A DNA stretch of 64,000 nucleotides, from assembly GCA_024349245.1 (NCBI GenBank), contig JALDNG010000020.1:21603501-21667500 (forward strand). Direction: 5' to 3'. This stretch comes from Neodontobutis hainanensis. Taxonomy: Eukaryota; Chordata; Actinopteri; Gobiiformes; Odontobutidae. Numbering within the stretch: the stretch's first letter is position 1; each line of letters opens with the position of its first letter. The translations under genes were made by a program, and so were the position numbers. The notes under the pieces are model-generated. The model did no database searches. It worked only from the letters and a program-made list of their open reading frames with translations, and had not been told where the DNA came from. Of this stretch, positions 13,301 through 28,000 are shown piece by piece.

Positions 13301-16300
13301 CCTTTTTGTTAGTACCCTTCAGGCCACACTTTTTTGGTAATAAAAGTTTCTCCCAACTTAAAAAATGTGTTCACTCAAAACTACTCTCTGGTTCAATCTG
13401 TGATTTGGACATATGGTGCAGCCTCCCCCTTTCTCATTCGGTCAACATCCTTTCCTGCCTCTTTTTTTGTCCAAAAAACTTATATTCAAATTACATGGTT
13501 ATATTATTTAAAACTATCCAAATTTCTATTTGAGCGCTGAATCTGCCCCTTTATAGGTAATCCCTTAGGTGAACTTACTATATACATCCAGAGGAAGTCA
13601 CAGCACTAATACAGGATAATATGCTGTTAAAGGATATGCTTACTGTATGTCAAAAGGTCAGATGTTTGGAAGGAAGCAATGTTTGCTTTTTTTACTGACT
13701 TCTATACATTAGAACACAGACTTTATACTGGGTCTTCAAGCTGGCTTTGCTGGTTGGTCTTAAAAAGGTCCCAAAACAGTTGGTGACTTGTTTGATGAGG
13801 GGTCATTTCTTACTTTCCAACAGATTAAAGTCAGGTGTGGCCTCAATCATAAGAACAATACTGAGAACCTCCATCAATAGTAGTGTTTTTTTTTTTGAAT
13901 AGTTGCAAGATAAAATGTTATTTTTCATAAATTGAGGGATTATAGTGGGAGGTTGTATGTCTCCTCTATTTAATCACTTATATTAAAAACTTAAACATTA
14001 AACAAAACTTAAACATTTACTAAATGGCTTGTGAGAATCAGATTTGGGAACTAGAGTGAGCTGTGGGGTCGACCTTTTAAAAGCCCTGGCATCAAAAAGA
14101 CTGTTTTAAAATTCTGCATAGGCTTTATATAACACCAGAGAGGAGACATAGAATGTACCCAAATCTGTTAGAACTGTGTAACAAGTGTCAATCTGCGGTT
14201 AGTACTTTTTTCATTGTCTGTGGAGCTGTCCTGTTATTCTACAGTTTTGGGCTACAATTTGTGTTAAAATTTAAACAGTGATGGGACTAACGGCGCTTTT
14301 CAGTGACAAGTAATCTAACAAATTACTGTTTCCTCTGTTACAACGCCGTTATAGTTACTGACAATAAAATGCAGCGTTACTACTATTGAGCTCACTGTAG
14401 AGAAGAGTCTCTCAGCTATAGGACCTGCAACAGTTTTAGGCTGGTTGCTCCCGTTCGCGAGCCATTTTAATATATTCATTTATTTATGTAAAGTAATACA
14501 AGGCAGAGTGATATGATGATCTCTGCACTACAGATGCCTACTGCAGTGAGTCGACTGAATGTCACATGCTAATGTGTAACTAATCATGTGAGGCCAGTCC
14601 AGGCTCATACCATTTAGCAGAGAGGGGCGGGGGTGCACTCAAATACAGGTGCTCTCTCTCACAGTGATTGACAGGAGGATAAGAAGCAGCTTTTGGACAC
14701 ATTTTAATAACTATTAAAACCCAAAGGCAGAATGCAGAATTTAAAAGATTCAAGCAATCAAAGAAATTAATATTAGAAAATATATAGTTTTCTTTTTTTT
14801 TACTGAATACTTCAGTAGGCCTATAAAGGATGGATTGAATAATGTATGATTGAATAATGTATGGGTGCACGTGGCATGAGTGGTTAGCACTCCTGCCTCA
14901 AAGCAAGAAGGTCGTGAGTTCAAAACCCGGCCGACTCAAAACATTCATGGCCGACTCCGGTCTTTCTGTGAAGAGTCTTCTCTCCAGGTAGCTACTCCGG
15001 CTTCCTCCCACCTTCCCAAAAACATGCGTGTATAGGTCGATTGGCAACTCTAAAGTGTCCCTAGTGAATGAATGTGAGAGTGAATGATTGTCTGTCAATG
15101 TTTGTCTCTAGATGTTAGCCCTGCGACTAACTGGCCACTGTCCAGGGTGTACCCCGCCTCAGGCCCAAAGCTGCTGGGATAGGCTCCAGTCACCCATGAC
15201 CCCTAACGGGACAAAGCGGTAGAAAATGAATGAATGACTGAATAAATAATTTAGTGACAGATGTGTACATTCACAAATTAAGTCAAAACAGTTTTATATT
15301 TGGCTGAATCATAAAAGGTATAAATGGTAAGTGTCTCTTATTGTCCCACAATGATATTAAAAAAGTGTAGATTAGTTTACAATGTTTATAATAATTTATT
15401 CTATTTAGTGTCCATTTCAATCGTCTGGAATAATAGTGGGGGCATCTAAGTTATATACATTTTTTAAATTTTATTTATTAACACAATAGTTACTTTCTCA
15501 TGGTAATTAGTTACTTTTATAATGATGTAACGCAGTTACTAACTCAGTTACTATTTGAAAGAAGTAACTATAACTAATTACTTATTTTAAGTAACGTGCC
15601 CCACACTGTATTTAAGTGCCAACAATTGGGAGCAATGACTTGTCTCCTGGGACTAAATGACGAACTGCATGTTGTTTTTTGTAAGAAAGACCTCTTATAT
15701 ATATACCTCTTTGGAAGTTTTACTCATGAATGTGCTCGCATGTTGTTTATGTGTATTGCAGCCACATTGGTTTCATTTTGCATCCCTGTACTACATACGC
15801 ATAAAAAACAATACAGGTAGATTGGGTAGGTAGAGCAAATGCCAAATACATTGGAGACCTGTGTTTGAATCTCACATGGTTCATTTGCCCAATGTTTTCT
15901 GTCAACCAACCTACAGTATACTATCAAATAAAGGCCAACTGGCTAAAAAAATATCTTACACAAACAAACAACAACATAGTTTGAATAAGGCACCAACCTT
16001 TTATTTTCCAGTGCCATGAAACTGTACTAAGTAACAAATAATGGGGACAATAAATATTTTGGGGACATACAACCATAAACAGATAACAAATCATAGCCTA
16101 TATAGTATTAAAGATTATTATAGTGGAACAAAAACATAACTTGTGTACCTTTTTTCATCGTCTTCAGGCACTGTCCATTGTTGAAGTTCCAGATTCTCAA
16201 ACAGCCGTCTTTGGAGCCAGTGAAGAGTCTGACAGAAGGAATGGGCAAATTATGAACAAGCTTAATATGCAATGTCAGAAAAATCATTAGGTGGAAAAAG

Positions 16301-18937
16301 CATTCTTCCACCTAATGAAGTCATGGTGGTAGGTTTCATAATGGATTTTGTAACAGTAAAATAACATCATTCCATAGTCCTTTTTCATATACATATGAAC
16401 TGTTGCCTCACAGCAGGATGATCCAGAGTGGGATTCCCAGGCTGGATGGGGAGTTTGCATGTTCTCCCTGTGCTTGAGTAGCTTTTCTCCAGGTACTCTG
16501 TTTTTTCCCACCAACACCAAAACATGTTTTAAGTTAGTGACACCTCCTTTCATGACCAACAACACAACAACCTGGCCCATCAGGTTTGGTTTCAGGGGAA
16601 ACTCCTCCCTTTAGAGATATAAGCTCAGCTCTTTTACCAGTTGAACTCAGAATTGACAAAGTCTCTTGGAATTAGAGACGAAACGTCTTCACCTTGAAAA
16701 CGAAGTCCAGATGCTTTTACTCAAACCTCTTTTTCAAGATGCCCTGGAGGACTGAGAACCTCCACAGACATGTAGGCCCTAGTGTTTTATAAACAGATAA
16801 ACCAAAGGTTTAGCTGAAGGCTTGTATTATCTGCAGCTCTTTGTAGTGTTTGGTTAAGTTGAATAACATTCATTCATTTATTCTCTTCTGCTTAGTCCTG
16901 TTAGGGGTTACGGGTGCCTATCCCAGCAGCTTTGGGCCTGAGGCGGGGTACAACCTGGACAATGGACAGTTAGAGACAGACACAGTGAGTGCAGAAAGTG
17001 ACAGACAATCATTAACTCTCACATTCATTCAATAGGGACACTTTAGAGTTGCTAATTGATTTATACATGCATGTCTTTGGGCGGTGGGAGGAAGCTGGAG
17101 TAAAAGGAAGTACATGCAGACTCCTCACAGAAAGCCCGGATTTGGCTGAGGATGTGGGAGTCAGCCGGGGTTTTAACTCACAACCTTCTTGCACCATGCA
17201 CCTCATTTGAATAACAGCAGTTTTAAAATTGCTTTGTGTTAGTCCGGTCAAACTAATTAGGCGCAATTGCACGTTCATCCCTTCTCTCACTTCTAAGTAC
17301 ATCCACTCGCACTATTCATGGCATATACAAACATAAAACATGTCAGAGGAGAGTCTGATTGAAATAACACTGAGTTACATTTGGATAGAATGTGTGAAAA
17401 AGGCTTATGAATCGCTGCTCTCGTCCTGTGCATCTCTTTGAGTATTATTTCACAACATATATCTGACTGCAACAAAATGTTTCATCTGCTGCATCAAACT
17501 AATCATGGCTCCAGAGAAAAAGTTAGCAAATAAATCAACTGTTACTGCAATTTGCTATAATGCCTCCTTTGTGGGATTCGATCCACACATTGAATTAAAT
17601 TAAATGGTGCAAAAAAATAAAAAATAAAAAAGCTGCAAAAAGCTGTATAAAATACAGTGTTAAGTATTTTTAAATTTTGATCATCATTTCTGTCATTACA
17701 AATTTTCTTGCTAAATCATAATATAATCTAAAGCTTTATCGCCCACCCCTAGTCTATGATATAACAGAGCCACAGCACTAGTGTATGAATGTGTGACTGT
17801 AGAGGTGAGTTTGGGGTTGGTCATAGAAGCCTGTGAGCACCATGTGTATGTCAACCCCCCTCTCTGTCTGCCACAGGAGTGAGTGTGTAAATGGGAGAAA
17901 TTTTTAACAGTAATGTGCAGTCACCTTGAGGTAGGTTTCATTAAATAAATTACTAACAGAGCACCTAAATATTGTGCTGCTAACTTTTACACACAGTTAA
18001 GGGTCTATACTGTACCGTCTCCCTGTAGGGTCAAGGGTCATACAGGTGATTGCAGACATGCCAGGGCTGTCACCAAACTCAAACAGCTGACTTCCACTGT
18101 CGAAGTCCCAAACCTTTACCAACTGAAACACATCAAACGCCTGTGTAGAATTCTGACTGGAAACGCAAATCTTGTGTCTAGTCTGTGGGAGTCATTTACT
18201 CACTCGTTCTGTGCAGCTGACAACTTGGCGAAACTCCTCACTGAATCCGCAGCACATTACAGGCTCATTATGTGAAACGGGCCGACGAGAGCGGAGCTGG
18301 CGCCTAAACAGAAAAAACAAAATCATTACCAACAACGAGCTGAATATTCCTCATGCAACAAATATACTTTATCATCTTTTGGGAAAATGTGACTTCTCAG
18401 AAAGGCTCCCAAATCATATACACACATTGCATTGTAAAAATCACAACACTTTACAAAGCTTCTGCACCATCTCTGAGAGCATATTAAATGATAAAGCACA
18501 AGGCGTGACAGCCAACCTTATCTTAAGAGCGAGCATTGCCAGAGAGTCTGCTGCGATGTAGAGGGACTGGAGAGCGGGGGAGTACATGCATGCTGAAATG
18601 TCACCGAGAATTCCAGTGGCTTTTGACTCGGCTGTAAACAGGCAGCACTGATCAATAACATCCCAGATCTATAATTTTAAAAAAAAAATTGTGTATAATC
18701 GTATCTGAAGCATGTCTGTTGAATCGTTTATATCTGAAAAAGAGTGACACATAACAGACGACTGACTTTAACGGTGCTGTCGGAGGAGACGGAGAAGATG
18801 TGGCTGTCCTCAGATGAGATGCAGATGTGCACAATGGGAGATGGGTGACCTCTCAGGATCCCTGTTGGCTTCCTGGGAAGAGACAAGTCTGTTATGGTAT
18901 CATATGAAGGTGACAAATGTTTGTATAGAGCATTGTG

Positions 18938-19004
<67 letters not shown>

Positions 19005-22000
19005 GTTGATAGGGCCCTGGACAAACCCTATGGCCAGAGGCCCCTTATATAATTTTGTCCTTATTACTAGCACAGGAGGGCTTAGTTTTGGGCCCCCCAG
19101 ACTTTGGGGTCCGGGACAACTAAACTAGTTACCCCTCCTCCTGTCAGCTGCCCTGCATGCACATATTTTATAGTAATTTGTACTGCTTGCTTTTATCCTG
19201 TGGGACAACTGATGGAAAGTAGCCTGAGGCTATAATATATTTACATTTATTCATTTAGCAGACGCATTTATTCAAAGCGACTTACATTAAGCTTCCATTT
19301 ACCAGCGTTACAGCTGGAACACCACTGGAGGCAAGGTAGGTTATGTGTCTTGCCCAAGGACACAACGACAGTATGAACTGTGGGGAGGGTGGGAATCGAA
19401 CCACCAACCTGGTTGAGGGACAAGCGCTCTACCACTGAGCCACTGCTCCCACTATAATCCTGGATGTTTACATTCATGATCTGATGTTTCATGTATGTCT
19501 ATTATCATGCACTGTCCCAACCAAATCAGTTATTTTTATTACTCTTATTACATTTATTTATTTTTAACTAACCTTGCACTGCAATTGTATTCCCGTAAGG
19601 ATTTGTGAGTTCACAAACTAATAATAATGGATTGGATTTATATTGCGCTTTTCTCCCAAGGGACCAAGGGACCAAGGGACCAAGGGACCCAAGGGACTCA
19701 AAGCGCTTACAGGCCGTTATTCATTCATACACAGTCACACTGGTGATGGTAAGCTACAACTGTAGCCACAGCTGACGTGGGCAGCCATTTTGCGTCTACG
19801 GTCTCTCCGACCATCACTAAACATTCTTATACATTCATACAAGGCAAGGTGGGTTAAGTGTCTTGCCCATGGACACAACAACAGTGTGAATTGTGGGGAG
19901 AGCGGGAATCGAACTCACTACCTTCCGGTTAAAAGACGACCGCTCTACCACTGAGCCACTGCTACCCCTCCTAACCTGCCAAACCTGCCGGTGTGTCGAG
20001 TGATGTGGCAGTAATGACAGGTCTGAGCATGTGTTTTAGGTTTAAAAATGTAGTGACCATTTAACCGTTTTAACATGACACTGCTCTGATTGAATAAATT
20101 CAATCACAGACCACATATTCATTTAAATAATGTGCCCTTAGCAAACATAGACGTTGAAAGTTACGTATGTCACTTGTTTTATTCAGAGTAAACTCAGCAG
20201 CACTAAAGGCATCTCTTAGTTGTTCTTTAACACACCACAGACAGAAAAGCTCACAGGAGATGAAAGGCTGTTGTTTGAACCTGTCAGCTTTAACACAACC
20301 TAGTTAAGCTGATAAAGACAGTGATCCATTTCCATGGTTTAGACGAGCTGTAACTGAAGCTCACAGTAACTGAGTGTGTAACTGACGCTGGTGCTCACCC
20401 TGAAAAACAGGGGTTCCACAGTCGGATGAGTTTGTCCATGCCTCCAGTCACCAGCAGGCTGTGCTTCTCACAGAGGTCAAAGATCTTCACACCTCTGTGG
20501 ACAGTGAAGACCTTCTGGTCACATGAGGCCCTCAGCTGTGGAGTCCAGTTCAGACAGGGCTTCTTCACTTTATCCTCGTAACAAACCTCCCAGATGTCCC
20601 TCAGCTGCTGCTCAGTGTCCGTTAACGGGAGAACACAGCCTTTAGAGGACATACACATCTCATTACACGGCCTGGAGTGAAAAAATCAATAAAACATGGT
20701 TTGGACCCACGGTAACTCACTGAGGGTGTGCGTGTCCATATGACAGAGCATTTGGACACGCACACCCTCAGTGTGTGTCCGCTCGCCAAAGGACGGAAGG
20801 ACTCAATGATTTTTAACTGTTCGGATGTAATATTATCACATAAATATTTTTACATTATCTTGATGATTTGCTGAGATGTTGTGCTTAATGTCTATTAGGA
20901 ACACTGAATATAGTCTGCTTTGGAAACTGACCAACACTGGTTGTGCGACAGAGTATCAAACAAAGCACAGAAGGACACTTAGGCTCCACATTAAAGCCAT
21001 AAGCCCAATGAACTAAAAACTGATAACTTTGATTTATTACACCAATCAATCAAATATGTGTTGTTTCACATTATGTCTTACCAATTACTAGTGACGATGT
21101 CTCTTCATTGGACGAGGAAACGACTGACTGAAAACTTGGAAAATATTTTGCCTGTATTCACAGAAGAAAACAAACTTTATGAAAATAAAATGCAAACTAA
21201 AACCCAAGTCCAATACAATTTCACAGCGTAGAAAATATCATCTGACCTGTGTGACCCAGCCGTGATGAACCTTCCACCGGACAAACCTCACATTCAGAGA
21301 CAAAAAAGCATTATCCATTGAGATGGTGGGGATGTTGTCAGTCATAGGTAGTTTATTCCATAATCTGAAAAAAATATATAAAATCTGCAGCAGTCTGGAG
21401 CCACTCACTTTTCCAAATCCCTATTATACAATATCCACTGGAGGATTTGTAATGAAAGATTGTATTTAGTACCACACAGCAGACAAGAGCCGTAGATTCT
21501 ACCAGTCAGCAGAACGGACAATTAATGTACTTTAAAAGGCATACATAGTACTACTTACTCAAAGACTCTTTAAAATGCATTTTTCATCAGACAGTAAAGA
21601 CCTGTTGAACACAGCTGTACTGCCCTGACCCTGGGCACTTCCCTAAACTCAAGCAGAATTTTACTAAAAGTATAAATTATATACATTGGTCCCAAATCCG
21701 AATGCTGTATAGAATTCCAAACTTCCAAACATTTAATCCAACATTTTTCACTCTCAAAACATCTCCAAACCCTGAGTTTATAGGAAAGCATCAGGTACAC
21801 AACTTAATCATTTATTAGGGCAAAAGAATAATAGAAGTCACAAAGATTCACTTGATTTTGGTTTCTTTTTTTATATAAGGGGTGAGAACCAAAAGTGATA
21901 AACATTGTATCAAACCTCTTGAGTTCTTTTTACTGACACTAATAATGTTCATAATCTAGGGGTGCCTAAACTTTTTCAAACGAGTGCCATACGCATTTTG

Positions 22001-25000
22001 CATGCAATGAAAATAAATACTCTTCCTTCCAGGTTTGTTTGAAATGTTATTTATCTGTGTGCCTCTGCCTATGCTGCTTTATTTTGTTCTGACCAGGTAA
22101 CGCCTAATTTGAAGCCCACAAATTTAAGCTGTTTGACCCATTCAGCCATGTTTTCTTTTTTAGGACCCTTAATTTTTTTTAATTAATGTGAACACCATAA
22201 ATGAGGGCTGTTTCTACTATTTAATGGAATAGGCCAATGGCTGTTCATTGCAGATCAAATCTAATCTGGCTCTGCCAGTTAGAAATGCTCCACAGAACCA
22301 TCTAGAGGCTACTGTTGACAGCATTTGAAAAAATACTTTAAATGAATACCTGGTCAGTAATTGAATTAATCAACCACAGTTTTATCCAAAAAGTGCAGAG
22401 CCATGTTGTTCCTATGGTAAGTTCCATGTATGTTCCTAACGGTAAAACTGCTGCTACATCTTCACACCTAAAACACGTCCAGACCTGTCAGTGCTGCCAC
22501 ATCTTTGGACACAATCAGTCTGTCAGGCCAGAGTTCAGCTGAGGCACAAAGTTAGATAAAATCAGCAGTCAATTTGCAATTTTAGTCACAAAACTTGATG
22601 ACCTAGTGGGCCAAAAGAAATCCCCTGGTGGGTCAATTTTGGCCACATTGAGCACCCCTGATCTAGAGATCAAAAACCAAAGACCTGCCTCAGAAGAGGA
22701 TTCTGTCAGGGCTATAAGCGCGTAAGTGCAGACAGCTGCTTAACTCTTTCGTTCAAGTGACATGAAACATTGGAGCCAAAAAGTTGTGTCTGACATGTTT
22801 TCCCTGAATAAAAAATGTATAAAATTGCATGCTGTTTTCTGGTGAAATGTCTCCTGGTTCTAAGCCTTTTATTTACAGATGAATTTCAGGGTGATTTAGC
22901 GTAGTGGCAGCAAACAGAAATACTTTAAATTGGGCTCTGTTGAAAACATGATAACATTGCTGCCACTGAGGCGGAGTGATGGGTACCAGTCCAATCATCA
23001 TGGGTAAGTTTCCATTTTCAAAAATGAACTGAACTAAAATACAGATAATTTGGGCAGCTCTCTGATTTAAATTTAATATTCAGAAAGCACCGGAAAGTGT
23101 CTAATATGTACAATTTATATCTCACTTAGAAACAGCTTTTGTTGTACTTCTGAAACGTCACTGTTTATGTAGCAGACATCCCACAGAGAAAACACAAGCC
23201 TCTATTTATCAGGGGGAGTGTAGGGTCCAACTGTAAGACCTCTAACTATACAGGCCATAGATTGAAAAAATTGGAGAAAGTTGAATAGCAATAACATTCA
23301 ACATGCATGCAGAAAGACAGATATGGATAATGTAAGCTTGCATATGAGCAGGATATTTGTCTGTTAAAGCCACCTTAAGATTGAAAAAAAAAAATCCTTG
23401 ATGTATATACTTTGGGGTGCAGTGGCTCAGTGGTAGAGTGGTTGTCCTATAACTGGAAGGCTAGTGGTTTGAAACCCGCTCTGCCCCCAGTTCATACTGT
23501 CGTTGTGTCCTTGGGCAAGACATTTAACTCACCTTGCCTCCAGGGGTGTTCCAGCTGTAACACTGGTGAATTGGAGCTTAAGGTAAGTTGTTTTGGATGA
23601 AAGCCTCAGCTAAATGTAAATATAGGAATCTGACAATCTGATTTTAGATTTCTTTTTTTACTCAAATTACACGGGTTAGTCTTATTCTTCCAAGCTTTGA
23701 CACCTCGCTCCAGATGTGGCCACTGTGAAAATGCTTCTTAGTGTACCTTAATGGATGCACAAAAAATAAAAATATAAACATAGCAATAAATACATCATAC
23801 TATAAAGCTAGACTCTGCCAAGTTTGTACAAAATCTGCTAGAATTTCTTTGTTGTGTCAGTGTTTTTCTTCTCAAAAAACAAATGCATGCCAGCTTTGTT
23901 TTTTTTGCATTGTGTCTTTAAGGTGGCATCTCTCCTAAAATCTAAAGCTTGTTGCACCGTGCAGCTAGCAACTTCCACCAAAACGGATAAAACAGACTTT
24001 AGTAACGAACATTTACCTGAGTGTATCTTCAACAGAGGATATTAAGATGATATTCACACAGCCCTGCATAACGAAGACATAAAGCTTATATTACAAACAT
24101 ATATCCTGTGTGACATAATGCTGTATGCTTGACTCACCTCTGTGTCTCCAAACACGATACAGCATTTATCAGGAGCCATGTATCTGTGAGGCAGCACATA
24201 AACACTGTGATGGCAGCTTGAGGAACACTGGTTAGATGGCATGAACTACAGTTTTACAGCTCACCCACAGTCCAGTGTCAGAGGCACCGTGTTTAGGGCA
24301 TTGATTTGGCAGTAAGGCTCCAGACTGGAGAGCTCGTAAATTTGGATTTCTCTGTCACTGCCATAAATCACACACAATAAACAAAGCCATCAACAACAGC
24401 TCTTAGCGGGGTGTCCATACATAATGCATATTCCAGTCTGATTATACAACAGTCTCATTAAGGAAGTGTCTGCTTTACCCTGTTCCAATCAGCAGCTTGT
24501 TGTGGTCCATCATCAGACAGAAAGCACTGGCCCATTTGCTCTTCTTGTTTGCTGGACCCTCAGACTGTGAAGATCATTAAGAAAAGAAAATGTCCATGTA
24601 TTATTAATGATTCAGGTAATGTATTGCTTTATCATATTTAAGTGCAAATATGTCTGACAAAAACATATGCAAAAAAAAAACATACAATACAAATATATTT
24701 GATACAGACACCAAATGCTGTTTAATTTAAGGGTGCTGTCACACCTGCACTGTTTGGTTCGAACGTTTGGACTTTACTGTTTGGTTCAAACTTCAGTTGA
24801 AAAAACGCTAGTGGACCATGGTTTTATCCAAACAACCTTTATAAAAAACTACAGCGAGGAAACAGCTATCCCCGCAAACTCCCTTTAACAAACCAATCGA
24901 GGAGTGGAGAATCTAACTCTGAAATACGCTGCATTTCACTTCAGAGCTGGAGCTTTACATGGGAGAACTGAGAGGCAATGACCTCTTACTGCATGAAACG

Positions 25001-28000
25001 TGTTTTACAAAGTGCTATGAGCTGCACAAGAATAACCAAACACAGACATAATTAGATTTTTGTGATGGTTTAAGTAAAGAAACACTCCAATTGGAAACTA
25101 TCCAAGCGGCAAAAAAAATCCCCTGAAATGGTTGCTCTTTTTATCATATTTTTTACAAATGCAACTCTGCTAGGGTCCAGTGTATTAGCCTGTTTCTGCT
25201 CTCTGTGTTTGAGCGCCGTAAAGTGTGTGCCAATAAGTCCTTGTCCCAGCCACAGGAGAACTGTATGGGAGATTCTGTCCAGTTTAGGATACTATGTCAT
25301 TGAGATTATTCTACATTATTATTATTATTCTACAGATTATTATTCTACAGATCTAATGTATGAGACTATATATTTTTGGGCTAAAAGGGCTGTTTTAATA
25401 TTAAATACCAAAACAATGTGCCATGTAAATTATAATCTATTTTAACATTTTAATTTTGGCTAAATATTTATTTGATGGTTCTAGCTGTTAGTAAAGTGAA
25501 TTAATGTGATTAAAAGTAAGAGAGACAGATTGTGAGAAAAAGAGGCTAAATGATAAACGTTCTCTGACTCTCCAAATGTTTGGGCTAAGCCTGATCTTAA
25601 ACCTGATCTGGACCAGGCAAAGCTGCTTGTATACATTTCCAGTGACTGATTCTGTCTCAAGATGAGCCAGCTGGAATAGAAGTGAAGACAAAATGAGCGA
25701 GACGAATCCAAATAATCCTATCTTATTGGGTTAGCTAGTTTTGGAACAGGCCTCTGGGCTGATAACAAGTGTTGTGCAACAAATGGATTCAAAGTGACCC
25801 AGTTTGGATTTGTTTGGTTTTATCAACGCAAAACTTACTCTCAGAGTTTGTTCACCCTGCTTTATGCAACCTCTGGAGACACAAAACTCAGGGTTTGTGC
25901 AACTCAAACCCGAACAAGGCTGAGCAAACACCCAAACAGGCCTCAGAATCACGTAGTATTCTTGCACCAGTCTATTCTTGGAAACATATCTGTTTTTTTG
26001 AGTATTTGAATAATTCACAATGTTTTTGAGTTGATGCAATCAACATATATATATATACACTAGATCATGCAATTTATAAAGAAACACTCAACACAGCCAA
26101 TTGATTTGATTCATTTACAATAATTAAACTGGTTTCTGTGATAGTGTTTGACAGTAAAAAGATTTCTCCTGAAACTTGCAAAATGACCACATGAACAAAA
26201 ATGAATACATGATAATTAGAAAAGTAAGCCTGAGCGCAGCTTGGGCTGAATAAAGTAGGATTTAGTTTGACTGATGGGCAGTAAGAAGGTTCAGGGGTTT
26301 TACTCTTTTAACTAACTGTTTGTGTGTGTTCTCCTTGAGTGTATATGTGATAGCATTTAATTAAAATGTATTTTAGTGTTTATAAAATTATAGACAATCA
26401 GTGAATAGAAATGGCTTATGAAGTCATTACCAGCTCAACTTGTTTGGGCTGGTCTCTGATCTCTTCAGTAATGGATTTTGGATGTTCATAGTAAAAAGCA
26501 TCTTCATAAAGAGCACTGTGACCTGCACATACTTCCTAAATTACCTTTAGTGTTGTCCTCAATGACATAATTTATTTATATAATATTTGTACAAGTTGTA
26601 TTTGATCTTGAAAGATTTCAGTGATGCTTGCATTCTCCAAATGTTAAGCCCGTTTTGATGAAAAGGTTGTGTCTGTTTCTAGCTTCATAAGTTCTATAAG
26701 TTGATATACTGTATTATTTTTTCACAGTTTTTCTCATCTGTCAATAAAAGCCACAATACCAACAGGAAAACTGCCTTATTTGTTATACTTTACCTAATAT
26801 GTGCCAGGTAAAGTACATACAGTGGTAAGAAAAAGTATGTGAACTTTTTGGAATTTCATGGTTTTCTGAATAAATTTGTCCTAAAATCTTCATCTAAGTC
26901 AAGAGTATTGAAAAACACGTGTCTAAAAATATTTACACAACAAGATTTTGATCTTTCATGTCTAAATTGAGAACAATCAAAAGTAGTGCTTCTGGAAAAA
27001 GATTGTGAACCCTTAAGGTTATGACCTCAAAAAAGCTAATGAAGTGAGATTTTAGCACACCTGAAATCTCGTTAAGATAATAGGTTTGGAGGTGTGGACT
27101 ACAGCTACTTTGACTGGTTAAAAAAAACCTAAACCTTTAGAGAATAACAAACTTATGTGAGCCCTTCCTCGCCAAAAAGAGCTTTCAGAGGAGCTATGAT
27201 CAAGAACTGTTGCTTTACATAAAACTGGAACGGGTTAGTTATTTCAAAGACTTTATAAATTCACCGGTTTACAGTTAGGCAAACCATCTACAAATGCACT
27301 TTGGGACTGTTGCTACTCTACCAAGAAGTGGGTGCTCAGTCAAAATGGCACCAAGAGCACAACAAAGACTCATCCATGAGGTAAAGAAACAACCCTGAAT
27401 GACAGCCAAAGATTTGAAGGCATTATTGGAACTTTCTAATATCTCTGTTTATGAGCCTACAATATGTCAAACACTGAACAAGCAGCGTATCGGCAGGACA
27501 CCATGAAGGACTACTTAATAAAAAGAACATTGCTGCACACTTTAAGTTTGCAAAAGAGCACATTGACACTCCACAGCGGTATTGGCAAAATGTTTTGTGG
27601 ATCTAAGATTGAACTATTTTGAAAAAACACACAGCACTACATCTGGCGTAGAGAAGGCACGGCACATCTTAATGAAAACTTCCTCCCAACTGTAAAGTCT
27701 GGTGGAGGAAACATGATTTAGACCTGTTTTGCTGCATCAGGGCAATCATTGAGGGGAAGATAAATTCCCAAGAATATCAGACAATTCTTCAGCAGAATGT
27801 GAGGATGTCAATAAGTCAGCTGAAACTGTGTAGAAGGTGGGAGGTGCAACAGGACAACGACCCAAAACACCGGCCCAAGTCCACAACAGAATGTTTTCAG
27901 AAAAACAAAATCTGCCTTTTGGAGGGTTCAAGTCAGAGCCCAAACCTCAAGCCCTCCTCAACAGTGAGCAGGTCTGATCCACAGCTACAGGACGTGCCTG

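Noticed and set aside
14866..14940. Functional tRNA gene
   Set aside because: A- and B-box-like motifs are present but there is no cloverleaf, and the sequence continues into a SINE body with inverted copies elsewhere.
17012..17302. Host protein-coding frame of 96 codons
   Set aside because: It overlaps the minus-strand SINE copy at 16865-17205.
18814..19005. Small protein with Tyr-Ile repeats
   Set aside because: It is a translation of the TA microsatellite joined to antisense of WD40 exon 15.
20639..20678. Upstream acceptor CACTCCAG for WD40 exon 14
   Set aside because: Using it puts the exon out of phase with exon 13; the later CCTCTAAAG acceptor restores the family-like reading.
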